A DNA stretch of 64,000 bases, taken from positions 1,922,001 through 1,986,000 of the forward strand of contig NZ_CP022187.1 in assembly GCF_003111645.1 (NCBI RefSeq). Direction: 5' to 3'. The translations under genes were made by a program, and so were the position numbers. Below the pieces are notes generated by a model. That model saw only the letters and a program-made list of their open reading frames with translations, had not been told where the DNA came from and did not search any database. Below are positions 52,053-62,806 of this stretch, piece by piece (within the stretch, counting starts at the first letter, position 1; each line of letters begins with the position of its first letter). Origin of the DNA: Parazoarcus communis. GTDB lineage: Bacteria > Pseudomonadota > Gammaproteobacteria > Burkholderiales > Rhodocyclaceae.

Positions 52053-52558
52053 AACCCCGGCTTATCCCCACCGGGCGTAGACAAGATGCGTGACAAGCTG
52101 TGGACAAGTGCCTCAAGTATCTGACGATGAAGATCAAATTCGCACTGCTGCGAAATCGGGCAGTGGCGGATGGGCATCCACCCGCGCTGCGCCAGTGGCA
52201 CCGCTGCCTGCATGGACTTTCGTGCGCATCCGGGCGCACCGGGGCAGTGCAACGCACCAGAAAAGTGCATTCGGATGCGAATATCCAGATGTCAAAGCCC
52301 CATCGCGGCCCTCCACCCCCCGGACCACCACGTCCCCCCGCAAGAATGCGCCTGAGAGCCTCCGTCAGGCCGGATGCAACACGCGGCACGCAATTTGCTA
52401 TTCTCCCGCAAAGCACGCCGTTGGGCGCTGCGCAGCGGCCTCGCCGGTCGATGAAGTCGATTCCGGCGCTTCACAACCGCTACCAGCCGCAACGGCAAGC
52501 CGGCCGGATTCACCCGGCCGCAATCCAACACCCGAATGACCGCTCACCGGAGAAACAC
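52053..52558. other. 506-base gap without a recognised gene
   Basis: No credible open frame with a ribosome site. Near the left end two DnaA-box-like 9-mers occur (TTATCCCCA at 52072-52080 and TGTGGACAA at 52099-52107). I did not find a convincing cobalamin or nickel riboswitch ahead of hupE. The last 100 bases probably contain the hupE promoter. Confidence 0.6.
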
Positions 52559-53134
52559 ATGTCCAAGCCGCGCGCCCTTGTTGCCCTCACCCTGTTGCTC
52601 ACAGCCGGCGCTGCCGTTGCACACCCCGGCCACGAAGCCATGAGCTTTGCCAGTGGGCTCAGTCACCCGCTCGGCGGGTTCGACCACCTTCTGGCGATGC
52701 TGGCAGTGGGCCTTTTCGCAGCACGCCAGCAGGGCGTCGCGCGCTGGGCGCTGCCTGCAGGATTCGTCGCCGCCATGCTGGGAGGCGCTGCGCTGAGCAC
52801 AAGCGGAATCGAACTGCCGGCTGTCGAGGCCGGCATCGCGACGTCGGTACTCGTCTTCGGCCTGCTGATCGCTTTTGCGGCACGCCTGCCACTGGCGGCG
52901 GCCATGCCGCTGATCTCCGTGTTCGCCCTGTTTCACGGCCATGCACACCACGCGGAGATGGGCAGCAACACGCTCCTGACCTACACGGCCGGTTTCACGC
53001 TGGCCTCTGCAGCCCTGCATGGCGTCGGCTACCTCGCAGCCCGCCACCTCCCCGACTCGCGGTTTGGCAAATACGCTCAGCGCGCAATCGGCATGACGAT
53101 CGCCGGTGCCGGCGTGCTGCTGATCGGCGCCTGA
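52559..53134 (+). CDS. HupE/UreJ-family metal permease
   Basis: A 191-residue inner-membrane protein with a signal-like N-terminus followed by HPGHE, then about six hydrophobic segments. Two histidine-bearing motifs are typical of HupE/UreJ: GLSHPLGGFDHLLAMLAVG and FALFHGHAHHAE. Family members import nickel or cobalt. No hydrogenase or urease gene is in the window. Confidence 0.88.
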   Translation: MSKPRALVALTLLLTAGAAVAHPGHEAMSFASGLSHPLGGFDHLLAMLAVGLFAARQQGVARWALPAGFVAAMLGGAALSTSGIELPAVEAGIATSVLVFGLLIAFAARLPLAAAMPLISVFALFHGHAHHAEMGSNTLLTYTAGFTLASAALHGVGYLAARHLPDSRFGKYAQRAIGMTIAGAGVLLIGA

Positions 53135-53144
53135 GCGACATGGA

Positions 53145-54011
53145 TCAGGGCAAGTCCCTGATCCTGAGAAACGACGGAAAACGGGGCAGCCCCTTGCCCG
53201 TCAGCTCGCGGTAGCGGTAGGTCACCAGCGTGCCGGGTGGCGGTGGCTCGCGGCGCTGGGCATCGGTGAAGCCGGTTCCAATCCGGAACCGGCGACCGTC
53301 CGGCGCCTCGACCAGCAGCGCACCAAGCATGCCTGTGTATTTCCCCTTGCCCTGAACGTGGGCGATCACCCTCGCCTCGTCGTCCAGCCAGGGCACGTAT
53401 TTCAGGATGGCATCGGTGCGCCCGGCCACCCGCAGCGCATCTGCCCGGTGCAGCATCAAACCCTCGCCCCCCGCCCGCACAACCCGCTCGAACTCGCGCT
53501 GCAAGGCCTCACGGTCGGCAACGCGGCGCTGTGCGACGCGTTGCAGCCAGGGCCGGCCCGCACCGCTTACGATGCGCGCCATGGCGTCGATGCGCTCGGT
53601 GAAGGTGCCACCATGGGCGGGCAGATCGAAGACCATGTACTTCACCTGCCGCCATGCCGCATCGTCGGGCTCCTGAGTGCGCACCGCACCCACGAGTTGT
53701 TCGAAGCGGCCACGGCCGACCCAGAGTTCGCCATCGAGCGGCTCCGGCGGCAGGCCGGCAACAAACCACGCTGGCGCAGCCACCGGGTTTCCGCTGCGAA
53801 ACAGCAGCTGCTGCCCATTCCACAGCGCACGCACGCCGTCCAGTTTCTCGCTCACCCAGTACCCGGCCGGATCGACATCCGCGTGATAGCGCCCTGCGAG
53901 CATCAGCGGAGGCAGTTGCGCCCATGCGGGGCAGGACAGCGCGAGCAGCGCAAGAGTCAGAACACGGGCAATCGCCTGCCCGGCAGGCACGGGGCGTCTC
54001 CTTGTTCGCAT
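53145..54011 (-). CDS. Exported ATP-dependent DNA ligase (LigE type)
   Basis: A 288-residue ligase with a signal peptide (ending CPAWAQ). The nucleotidyltransferase domain has the adenylated lysine in [31 protein letters not shown] and LKYVPW. An OB-fold ([24 protein letters not shown]) ends the protein. Small LigE-type ligases act in the periplasm, possibly on incoming DNA during uptake. It is convergent with hupE, 10 bases away. Confidence 0.85.
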   Translation of the reverse strand: MRTRRRPVPAGQAIARVLTLALLALSCPAWAQLPPLMLAGRYHADVDPAGYWVSEKLDGVRALWNGQQLLFRSGNPVAAPAWFVAGLPPEPLDGELWVGRGRFEQLVGAVRTQEPDDAAWRQVKYMVFDLPAHGGTFTERIDAMARIVSGAGRPWLQRVAQRRVADREALQREFERVVRAGGEGLMLHRADALRVAGRTDAILKYVPWLDDEARVIAHVQGKGKYTGMLGALLVEAPDGRRFRIGTGFTDAQRREPPPPGTLVTYRYRELTGKGLPRFPSFLRIRDLP

Positions 54012-54174
54012 TGCGGGGATTCTCCGGAAAGGATACGATTATGCCATTCTCATTTTTCGAACGCATCTCCGGGAACCTGACCCCACGCCAACTTCCGCCA
54101 GGCACTCCGATCCGGATACCCCAAAGCGCCACGGCACGAGGATAATGCGAGGCCATCTCCCAGTCCTGACCCCG

Positions 54175-55131
54175 ATGCCGCACACCGACCTCCCACCCGC
54201 CCTGCTTCTGCTCGGCCCGACCGCAAGCGGGAAGACCGCCAGCGCGCTGGCCCTGGCGCACGCGTTGCCGGTCGAGATCATCAGCGTGGATTCGGCCCTG
54301 GTGTACCGCGACATGGACATCGGCACGGCCAAGCCGACGGCGGCAGAACAGGCGGTCTGCCCCCACCATCTGATCGACATCATCACGCCGGAAGAGGCCT
54401 ACTCGGCGGCGAGCTTTCGCGACGACGCGCTGCGCCTGATGGCCGAAATCACCGCTCGCGGGCGAATTCCGGTGCTTGCCGGCGGCACCATGCTGTACTT
54501 CAAGGCATTGCGCGACGGCCTGTCGGCACTTCCGCAGGCCGACGCCGGGCTGCGCCGGCAGATCGACGATGACGCCATGCGTCTCGGCTGGCCTGCGATG
54601 CACGCGGAACTCGCGCGCCTCGACCCCGAGGCTGCAGGCAGGCTCGAGCCCGGCGACTCGCAGCGCATCCAGCGCGCACTCGAGATCGTTCGTGTCACCG
54701 GAAGACCGCTGGCCGAAAGCTACGCCCGCCGCGAAATGACACCCCCGCCCTTTCGCCTGCTGCCAATCGCGCTTGCGCCCTCGGACCGCAAGGTGCTGCA
54801 CGACCGTATCGCAGATCGATTCGTGCAGATGCTGGATGGCGGACTCATCGACGAGCTTGCGCAACTGCGCCAGCGCTACACCCTGAATACGTCCATGCCC
54901 TCGATGCGCTGCGTCGGCTACCGCCAGGCATTGGCCTATCTCGACGGCGAAGACGATCTTGAAACACTCCGCTTCAAGGGCATTGCCGCAACCCGTCAGC
55001 TCGCCAAGCGCCAACTCACCTGGCAGCGCCAGTTCCGCGACACCTGGCCGGAACTGGTCGAACTCGACTGCCTGCGTGCCGATCTCGCCACCGCGGTGCG
55101 CGACACTGCGCTCGAACGCCTCGAACCCTGA
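54175..55131 (+). CDS. miaA: tRNA dimethylallyltransferase
   Basis: A 318-residue enzyme adding a dimethylallyl group to A37 of tRNAs reading codons starting with U. Motifs: [13 protein letters not shown]-loop, [19 protein letters not shown], the [16 protein letters not shown] region and [12 protein letters not shown]. The ATG at 54175 is used; an in-frame ATG at 54145 would add ten residues. Only 23 bases separate it from the DUF1415 gene. Confidence 0.94.
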   Translation: MPHTDLPPALLLLGPTASGKTASALALAHALPVEIISVDSALVYRDMDIGTAKPTAAEQAVCPHHLIDIITPEEAYSAASFRDDALRLMAEITARGRIPVLAGGTMLYFKALRDGLSALPQADAGLRRQIDDDAMRLGWPAMHAELARLDPEAAGRLEPGDSQRIQRALEIVRVTGRPLAESYARREMTPPPFRLLPIALAPSDRKVLHDRIADRFVQMLDGGLIDELAQLRQRYTLNTSMPSMRCVGYRQALAYLDGEDDLETLRFKGIAATRQLAKRQLTWQRQFRDTWPELVELDCLRADLATAVRDTALERLEP

Positions 55132-55154
55132 AACAAACCCGGAAACCAGACCCA

Positions 55155-55700
55155 ATGGACCAACAGATCATCAGCGACGTACGCCAGTGGCTCGACGACG
55201 TCGTCATCGGACTCAACCTCTGCCCGTTCGCGGCCAAACCCCGTGCCGAAGACCGCGTGCGCATCTGCGTAAGCCACGCCACCACCGACGAAGCACTGCT
55301 CGACGACATGCAGGCCGAACTCGAGCGCCTCTCGGACACCCCCGCCAGCGAACTCGAGACCACGGTCCTTGCGATCCCGGACATGCTGTCCGACTTCGAG
55401 GACTACAACCAGTTTCTGGACCTGGTCGATCTGTGGCTGCAGCAGTTCGGCTGGGAAGGCGAACTCCAGGTCGCGAGCTTTCACCCCGACTACCAGTTTG
55501 CCGACACCGAAGCGGACGACGCCGGCAACCTCACCAACCGCTCGCCGTGGCCGCTGCTGCACATGATCCGCGAAGAAAGCCTGGAGCACGCCCTGGCGCA
55601 CTTTCCCGACCCGGAAGGCATTCCCGAGCGCAATGTGCTGCGCATGGAGCAGCTGAGCGAGGACGAGCGGAAGCGGCTGTTCCCCTATCTTTTCGGCTGA
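55155..55700 (+). CDS. DUF1415 family protein
   Basis: A 181-residue cytoplasmic protein with the conserved VVIGLNLCPFAAKPRAEDRV start and YQFADTEADDAGNLTNRSPWP motif of DUF1415. Function is unknown. It probably shares a transcript with miaA. Its last 16 bases overlap the convergent RDD gene. Confidence 0.85.
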   Translation: MDQQIISDVRQWLDDVVIGLNLCPFAAKPRAEDRVRICVSHATTDEALLDDMQAELERLSDTPASELETTVLAIPDMLSDFEDYNQFLDLVDLWLQQFGWEGELQVASFHPDYQFADTEADDAGNLTNRSPWPLLHMIREESLEHALAHFPDPEGIPERNVLRMEQLSEDERKRLFPYLFG

Positions 55701-56185
55701 CCCGGCAGCAGGACCACGCAGCTGCCACCAAGGCGATCGTGCAGGAACTGGCGATCGCGATCGAAGATGGCCCAGATCAGACCGACGCCACCGATCAGCA
55801 CCGACGGCCACGCCAGTGCATAGCGCAGCCAGCTGCGCGCTGCGCTGAGCGGCTGGCCGCTGACCGAATCCACGACCTTGAGCCGCCAGGTCTGCATGGC
55901 CAGGGTCTGCCCCTGGCGGTGCCAGTACCAGACGAAATAGAAGCCCAGCACCAGGAACACGTGAATCCACGCCAGCCAGCCCGGCGGCGCAACCTCGAAG
56001 ATCATGCCGATCAGCAGGTTGGGCACCATGAAGGTCAGCGCCAGCACCCCGAGCAGCAGCATCGTTTCGTACAGCATGCTCGCCAGCCGGCGGCGCAGGC
56101 CGGCCAGTTCAACCACGGTGGGCGAGCGCCCGGGTGCTGCGGCCTGAGCTCCGGCCGCCGGTGTCTTGTTGCCTTTACGACTCAT
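55685..56185 (-). CDS. RDD-family membrane protein
   Basis: A 166-residue membrane protein with the RDD pattern (LRRRLASMLYETMLLLG start, VDSVSGQPLSAARSWLRY, DRDRQFLHDRLGGS). Three hydrophobic segments are visible. It is the last gene of the sigma-factor operon, starting within the stop of the DUF3106 gene (ATGA). Confidence 0.85.
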   Translation of the reverse strand: MSRKGNKTPAAGAQAAAPGRSPTVVELAGLRRRLASMLYETMLLLGVLALTFMVPNLLIGMIFEVAPPGWLAWIHVFLVLGFYFVWYWHRQGQTLAMQTWRLKVVDSVSGQPLSAARSWLRYALAWPSVLIGGVGLIWAIFDRDRQFLHDRLGGSCVVLLPGQPKR

Positions 56186-56643
56186 TGAAATATATCTACC
56201 TGTCCTTGAAGCGCCGCACCGGGTCGGCGTGGCGCAGGCGTCACCGCTTCGGGGCGGCGTCCTTCAGGGGGCAGATTCTGATAGCGTTCCCACTCCGCGT
56301 GCAAATTACTGCGTCGATCAGGCGGCAGTTTCTGCATGGCACGGTACTGCATCCGCGCGCGGCTGCGCTCGTCCGGGTTGAGTCGCGCCCAGTCCCGCAT
56401 CCGCACCTGGATACGCGCCTGCTCGTCCGCCGACAGACGATCGTAACGGTCGCAGATGCCCAGCCATTTGCGCCGGCTGACCGGCGTCATCCCGTCCCAG
56501 TCTGCCTCAAGGGGCGCAAGTACCTCATGCTGTCGCGCATCGAGCTCGGCCCACGCCGGTGCGGCCAGCGGCAGAACGCCCGCCGACGCCACCGCACTGC
56601 ACAGCAGGCACGCGATCAGGATGAGGAATCTTGCTGCAGCCAT
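56182..56643 (-). CDS. DUF3106 domain protein, exported
   Basis: A 153-residue protein with a signal peptide (to SAVASA). DUF3106 repeats of W/L-Asp/Glu-x-R composition follow (RKWLGICDRYDRLSADEQARI, LPPDRRSNLHAEWERYQNLP). It is encoded between the DUF3619 and RDD genes, overlapping the former by 28 bases. Function unknown; similar clusters accompany sigma-E-like factors in betaproteobacteria. Confidence 0.8.
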   Translation of the reverse strand: MAAARFLILIACLLCSAVASAGVLPLAAPAWAELDARQHEVLAPLEADWDGMTPVSRRKWLGICDRYDRLSADEQARIQVRMRDWARLNPDERSRARMQYRAMQKLPPDRRSNLHAEWERYQNLPPEGRRPEAVTPAPRRPGAALQGQVDIFQ

Positions 56644-57026
56644 GCGGGAAAATCCGAATCAAGATATGCGTCGATGGGGAGTTCGTCCGTCAGCAGCGCC
56701 GCGTCGACCTCTTCGAGTTCGAGCAGCATGGACGTCGTCGTCCAGTGGTCACCCGCAAAAACGAGCACGACAACCGCCACCAGTGCCACCGACTGACGCA
56801 GCACCGGACGCAAGGACCACGCGGCCCGCATCGTCGCCAGCAGCCTGGCGGTCACGCCGCGCCGCGGGCGATGCGCCTCGAGCGCGCGCAGTCGCGCTGC
56901 CCTGAGGCGCTCAGCGACCCGCTCGTCGGTGTAATGGGCAGCAACCGAAAGACTGCCGACAATGCGCCGTGCGACCGCTTCGTCGCTCAACCTGTCGCCC
57001 CCTGGGCGCTGATGCTGATCGGTCAT
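56616..57026 (-). CDS. DUF3619 family membrane protein (putative anti-sigma partner)
   Basis: A 136-residue protein with one membrane segment (SVALVAVVVLVFAGDHW) and a cytoplasmic helical N-terminus, the topology of single-span anti-sigma factors. DUF3619 genes directly follow sigma-70-family genes in related bacteria; the ATGA overlap with the sigma gene at 57023 indicates coupled translation. No zinc-binding anti-sigma motif is present, so the role is inference. Confidence 0.7.
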   Translation of the reverse strand: MTDQHQRPGGDRLSDEAVARRIVGSLSVAAHYTDERVAERLRAARLRALEAHRPRRGVTARLLATMRAAWSLRPVLRQSVALVAVVVLVFAGDHWTTTSMLLELEEVDAALLTDELPIDAYLDSDFPAWLQQDSSS

Positions 57027-57640
57027 GGCATGAGCCCCTTTGCGCTGAGGGCCGCGGCAAGCGTCTGGGTGGCACGCGAGCAGTGCGTCTTCACACTGCC
57101 CTCGGAACATCCCATGGCCGCGGCCGTTTCGGCGATATTCATTTCCTCCCAGTAACGCATCAGGAACGCCTCCCGTTGACGATTCGGCAGCCGGGCGATC
57201 TCGCGCTCGATCTGGACAAGCACATGGCGACGCTCGAACAGACCATGAGGCGTTTCATGCTCTGCCCCGTCGCGCTCGTCGGCCACGCTCTCGAGCGGGT
57301 CGCCTTCGTCCTCGTTTGCGCCCTTGAGCACGGACAGCGGCGACACCCAGAAGCGGCGCACCTTGAGTCGCCTGTGCGCATCGAGAATCACGTTCTGCAG
57401 GATGCGCTGAAACAGCATCGGAAACTCGTCGGCCGGGCGCTCACCGTAGCGCAGCGACAGTTTCAGCATCGCATCCTGCACCGCATCGAGCGCGGCGTCG
57501 TCATCGCGCAGGGACCAGACAGCCTGCTTGAACGCACGTTTTTCAACGCTTTCAAGAAACGCGGAGAGTTCGGTGCGGGTGGCCAGCTGGGAATCCTTGA
57601 AAGAAGCGCCTATTGGACCGGCATTTACAGCCTTGACCAA
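57023..57640 (-). CDS. RNA polymerase sigma-70-family factor (ECF type)
   Basis: A 205-residue ECF-like sigma factor. Region 2 is around WSLRDDDAALDAVQDAMLKL and region 4 has LPNRQREAFLMRYWEEM with the helix-turn-helix ETAAAMGCSEGSVKTHCSRA. Regulators probably include the DUF3619 membrane protein encoded next, with which it overlaps by four bases. Confidence 0.85.
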   Translation of the reverse strand: MVKAVNAGPIGASFKDSQLATRTELSAFLESVEKRAFKQAVWSLRDDDAALDAVQDAMLKLSLRYGERPADEFPMLFQRILQNVILDAHRRLKVRRFWVSPLSVLKGANEDEGDPLESVADERDGAEHETPHGLFERRHVLVQIEREIARLPNRQREAFLMRYWEEMNIAETAAAMGCSEGSVKTHCSRATQTLAAALSAKGLMP

Positions 57641-57700
57641 ACTCCCTCGGAGCGGGTACTGTTATCCGTTTCTTCAAACGAATTACAGGGCGACTTTGCG

Positions 57701-59404
57701 ATGGTGCTGACTGGAGCGGAAATTGTAATCAGGTGCCTGCAGGAAGAAAAGGTCGAATACGTATTCGGCTATCCAGGCGGCGCCGTGCTGTACATCTATG
57801 ACGCACTTTTCCAGCAGGAAGAGGTTCGCCACATTCTCGTACGCCACGAACAGGCCGCTGTCCATGCCGCTGACGGCTTTGCACGCAGCACGCAAAACGT
57901 GGGGGTTGCACTGGTGACCTCGGGCCCGGGCGCGACCAATGCCGTTACCGGCATCGCCACCGCCTTCTGCGATTCGATTCCGATGGTGATCATTTCCGGA
58001 CAGGTACCGACGGCAGCGATCGGCCAGGACGCCTTCCAGGAAGTCGACACCGTGGGCATCACCCGCCCCTGCGTGAAGCACAACTTCCTGGTGCGCGACG
58101 TCAAGGACATCGCCACGACCATCAAGAAGGCTTTCTATCTGGCACAAAGCGGCCGTCCCGGCCCGGTGCTGGTCGACATTCCCAAGGACATCACGATCGC
58201 CAAGTGCGAATTCGAGTATCCGAAGGAAATCTCGATGCGCTCCTACAACCCGGTGGTCAAGGGCCACCAGGGTCAGATCAAGAAAGCCGTGCAGTTGCTG
58301 CTCGAAGCCAAGCGTCCGATGATCTACGCCGGCGGCGGCGTGGTGCTGTCCGACGCGGCCGAGCAACTGACCAAGCTCACCCGCATGCTGGGCTATCCGA
58401 TCACCACCACCCTGATGGGTCTGGGCGGCTACCCCGCAAGCGATCGCCAGTACCTCGGCATGCCCGGCATGCACGGCACCTACGAAGCCAACATGTCGAT
58501 GCACTACTCCGACGTGCTGCTGGCAGTCGGCTCGCGCTTCGACGACCGCGTGATTGGCGATCCGGCCAACTTCGCCGAAGAGCCGCGCAAGATCATCCAC
58601 ATCGACATCGACCCGTCGTCGATCTCGAAGCGCGTGCGCGTGGATGTGCCGATCGTGGGCGACGTCCGCGAAGTGCTCGACGAAATGATCCGCCAGCTCG
58701 AAGCCGGCGCCGCCCGCCCCGACATCAGCGCGTGGTGGAAGCAGGTCGAGGAATGGCGCAGCCGCAACTGCATGGTGTACAAGAACTCCGACACCATCAT
58801 CAAGCCGCAGTTCGTGGTGCAGAAGCTGTGGGAAGTGACCGGCGGCGATGCCTTCGTCACCTCCGACGTCGGCCAGCACCAGATGTGGGCGGCGCAGTAT
58901 TACCGCTTCGACAAGCCGCGCCGCTGGCTCAACTCCGGTGGCCTGGGCACGATGGGTGTCGGCATGCCCTATGCCATGGGCGCCCAGCTTGCCCACCCCG
59001 ATGCGCAGGTTGCCTGCATCACCGGCGAGGCCTCCATCCAGATGAACATCCAGGAGCTGTCGACCTGCAAGCAGTTCCGGCTGCCAATCAAGATCTGCAA
59101 CCTGAACAACCGCTACCTCGGCATGGTTCGCCAGTGGCAGCAGCTGTTCCACGGTCAGCGCTACTCCGAGTCGTACATGGATTCGCTGCCCGATTTCGCC
59201 AAGCTGGCAGAGTCCTATGGTCATGTGGGTTTCCGCATCGACAAGCCCTCCGACGTCGAAGGCGCGCTGCGTGAAGCTTTCACCACGCACAAGAAAGATC
59301 TCGTGTTCCTCGACTTCCAGGTCGATCAGACGGAAAACGTGTATCCGATGGTTCAGGGCGGCAAGGGTCTCACCGAGATGATCCTGTCTGCCGAAGACCT
59401 GTGA
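57701..59404 (+). CDS. ilvB: Acetolactate synthase large subunit
   Basis: A 567-residue ThDP-dependent enzyme making acetolactate (or acetohydroxybutyrate) for branched-chain amino acids. It has the catalytic Glu near the N-terminus (RHEQAAVHAADG), GPGATNAVTG, and a central FAD-type domain. A C-terminal ThDP domain has TSDVGQHQMWAAQ and ITGEASIQMNIQEL. The latter replaces the usual GDGS metal motif by GEAS, a change to verify. It starts 60 bases downstream of the divergent sigma gene and is followed by ilvH and ilvC. Confidence 0.94.
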   Translation: MVLTGAEIVIRCLQEEKVEYVFGYPGGAVLYIYDALFQQEEVRHILVRHEQAAVHAADGFARSTQNVGVALVTSGPGATNAVTGIATAFCDSIPMVIISGQVPTAAIGQDAFQEVDTVGITRPCVKHNFLVRDVKDIATTIKKAFYLAQSGRPGPVLVDIPKDITIAKCEFEYPKEISMRSYNPVVKGHQGQIKKAVQLLLEAKRPMIYAGGGVVLSDAAEQLTKLTRMLGYPITTTLMGLGGYPASDRQYLGMPGMHGTYEANMSMHYSDVLLAVGSRFDDRVIGDPANFAEEPRKIIHIDIDPSSISKRVRVDVPIVGDVREVLDEMIRQLEAGAARPDISAWWKQVEEWRSRNCMVYKNSDTIIKPQFVVQKLWEVTGGDAFVTSDVGQHQMWAAQYYRFDKPRRWLNSGGLGTMGVGMPYAMGAQLAHPDAQVACITGEASIQMNIQELSTCKQFRLPIKICNLNNRYLGMVRQWQQLFHGQRYSESYMDSLPDFAKLAESYGHVGFRIDKPSDVEGALREAFTTHKKDLVFLDFQVDQTENVYPMVQGGKGLTEMILSAEDL

Positions 59405-59452
59405 TCCGCGCCACCGTCCAGTCAATCATCTGAATCCAGGACCGAAATCATC

Positions 59453-61049
<1,597 letters not shown>

Positions 61050-61071
61050 GACGTCTTCGTCACGGTTCAGA

Positions 61072-61106
61072 AGGCCGGAAGCGCAATGCGCTTCCGGCCT
61101 TTTCTT
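61072..61106 (+). terminator. Intrinsic terminator after ilvC
   Basis: A 14-base perfect stem AAGGCCGGAAGCGC / GCGCTTCCGGCCTT with a three-base AAT loop, followed by a T-rich run. Confidence 0.9.
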
Positions 61107-61149
61107 TTTGTTCGCTGCAGCAACGAATCGATACATCTGCTGAGCCCAG

Positions 61150-61166
61150 CTTAAGCTTGGCTTCAT
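61150..61166 (+). promoter_or_regulatory. Candidate response-regulator direct repeat
   Basis: CTTAAG-CTTGG-CTTCAT is a direct repeat with five-base spacing, the form bound by PmrA/QseB-type OmpR-family regulators. TTAAAT follows about 10 bases downstream as a possible -10, and the PepSY gene starts at 61232. The regulator at 62153 is of that type; the link is inference from spacing and location. Confidence 0.4.
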
Positions 61167-61231
61167 GCTGGCGGGTTTAAATGCATTCCGTCGCCCCAGC
61201 CGGGGCGCTTCTATCGATAAAGGAAGCCAGT

Positions 61232-61492
61232 ATGAAAAAGCTCTTTGCCGCCGCCATCATCGCCGCCACCGCCACGACCGCCTTCGCCGGCCCGACCTGC
61301 AACGCGCCGGAAGAGAAGTGGATGAAGGAAGCAGACTTCAAGGCCAAGGTTGAAGCTCAGGGTTACCAGATCAAGACCTTCAAGGTTTCGAAGGGCAAGT
61401 GCTACGAAATCTACGGCTACGACAAGGCCGGCAAAAAGGTCGAAATCTACTTCGACCCGGTCACCGCCGACATTCTCGAAACCAAGTCCTGA
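61232..61492 (+). CDS. Small exported PepSY-domain protein
   Basis: An 86-residue periplasmic protein with a signal peptide ending AFAGP, two cysteines (CNAPEEKWM and GKCYEIYGYD) that could form a disulfide, and a PepSY-like fold (VEAQGYQIKTFKV, VEIYFDPVTADILE). It precedes a cytochrome b gene and a two-component system, a frequent arrangement. It may be their signal or ligand protein. Confidence 0.8.
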   Translation: MKKLFAAAIIAATATTAFAGPTCNAPEEKWMKEADFKAKVEAQGYQIKTFKVSKGKCYEIYGYDKAGKKVEIYFDPVTADILETKS

Positions 61493-61573
61493 TTGCCGTA
61501 TTCACTGTAGCTACTAACCATACCGGATCGACCTTGAAATGCGTCGATCCGGACTGCAACGAGGACTGCTGAC

Positions 61574-62119
61574 ATGAGCGCTTCAGAAGCCGCCACCTCT
61601 ATTCGCGTATGGGACCGCTTTGTCCGCGTGTTCCACTGGAGCCTCGTGCTGTGCATCCTCACCAACTACTTCATCATCGATGACGGTGAGCTCATCCACC
61701 AGTGGATTGGCTATACCGCGAGTGGACTGGTTGTTGCACGGATAGTCTGGGGCTTCGTCGGCAGTCGCCATGCACGGTTCTCTGATTTCTTCCCGACCCC
61801 CGCCCGGCTGAAGCAACATGTCAGCCGCGTCGTCGCGGGCGAGCCTGATTTTCATCCCGGACACAACCCGCTGGGCGCGCTGATGATGCTGGCGCTCATC
61901 ACGCTGGTACTGGCGCTGGGTGCCACGGGCTTCATGCAGACGCTCGACGCCTTCTGGGGTGAAGAATGGCTGCAGGAACTGCACGAAATACTTGGCTCAA
62001 CACTGATCGGCTTTGCCGTGCTGCATGCTGCCGCAGCGATTATCATGAGCCGTATTGAAGGCATCAATCTCGTTGGCGCCATGATCACGGGCGTGAAGAC
62101 CCGCAGCGGAAAACCCTAA
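61574..62119 (+). CDS. Cytochrome b561/b6-type membrane protein
   Basis: A 181-residue inner-membrane di-haem-like protein with four hydrophobic segments. Candidate haem-ligand histidines are in VFHWSLVL, LIHQWIGY and near LHEILGSTLIGFAVLHAAAA. It resembles b-type cytochromes that accept electrons from ferredoxins or hydrogenases. It is encoded between the PepSY gene and the two-component genes, so it is probably controlled by them. Confidence 0.85.
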   Translation: MSASEAATSIRVWDRFVRVFHWSLVLCILTNYFIIDDGELIHQWIGYTASGLVVARIVWGFVGSRHARFSDFFPTPARLKQHVSRVVAGEPDFHPGHNPLGALMMLALITLVLALGATGFMQTLDAFWGEEWLQELHEILGSTLIGFAVLHAAAAIIMSRIEGINLVGAMITGVKTRSGKP

Positions 62120-62152
62120 ACGACTTGAGACTCCCGCCGGATAGCCTGATAC

Positions 62153-62806
62153 ATGCGCCTGCTGCTACTGGAAGACGACATCACACTGGGTGAAGGCCTA
62201 AAGGACTTTCTGCGCAGCGAAGGGCATGTGGTCGAATGGTTCATGTCAATTTCGGAAACAAGGGGCTTGGCACAGGAGGCCTTTGATCTGCTGCTGGTCG
62301 ACTGGAACCTGCCCGACGGCTCGGGCACCGACTGGATCGCCAGCTTGCGCAGACACGGCAACACAACGCCTGCTGTGGTCCTGACTGCCCGCGACCGTCT
62401 CAGTGACCGTATTCAAGGGCTCGACAGCGGTGCAGATGACTACATGGTCAAACCGTTCGCACCGGAAGAGCTTGCTGCCCGGGTGCGTGCAATGGGGCGC
62501 CGCCTGAGCGGCGTATCCAACCACCTGCGCAAGTTCGGCGACGTGGAAATCGACCTGACAGCACGCGCGGTCCGGGTTGACGGAAAGCCCGCACAGATCA
62601 CTGCCCGGGAATGGGCCCTGATCGAGGCGCTCGTGCTCCGCTGTGGACGAATCGTCTCGAAGAACGACCTCGAAGCGCTGGTCAGTGGTTTTGACGGAGA
62701 GGTCATGAGCAATGCCCTTGAAGTGCACGTGAGCCACCTGCGCCGCAAGCTCGGGAAGGATCTGATCGAAACCGTCCGCGGCATGGGTTATCGCATTCCC
62801 GCATGA
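62153..62806 (+). CDS. OmpR-family response regulator
   Basis: A 217-residue regulator. The receiver domain has acidic residues EDD near the N-terminus, the phosphoacceptor Asp in LLLVDWNLPDG and the conserved Lys in DYMVKPFAPEELAARV. The C-terminal winged helix has EVHVSHLRRKLGKDLIETVRGMGYRI. It overlaps the kinase by four bases. It is PmrA/QseB-like in overall pattern. Confidence 0.92.
   Translation: MRLLLLEDDITLGEGLKDFLRSEGHVVEWFMSISETRGLAQEAFDLLLVDWNLPDGSGTDWIASLRRHGNTTPAVVLTARDRLSDRIQGLDSGADDYMVKPFAPEELAARVRAMGRRLSGVSNHLRKFGDVEIDLTARAVRVDGKPAQITAREWALIEALVLRCGRIVSKNDLEALVSGFDGEVMSNALEVHVSHLRRKLGKDLIETVRGMGYRIPA

Noticed and set aside
52072-52107. Two DnaA-box-like 9-mers as a replication origin
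   Set aside because: Only two imperfect boxes, no AT-rich unwinding region and no dnaA, dnaN or gidA genes nearby.
52053-52558. Cobalamin or nickel riboswitch ahead of hupE
   Set aside because: I could not find a B12-box-like conserved segment or a convincing multi-stem fold by eye.
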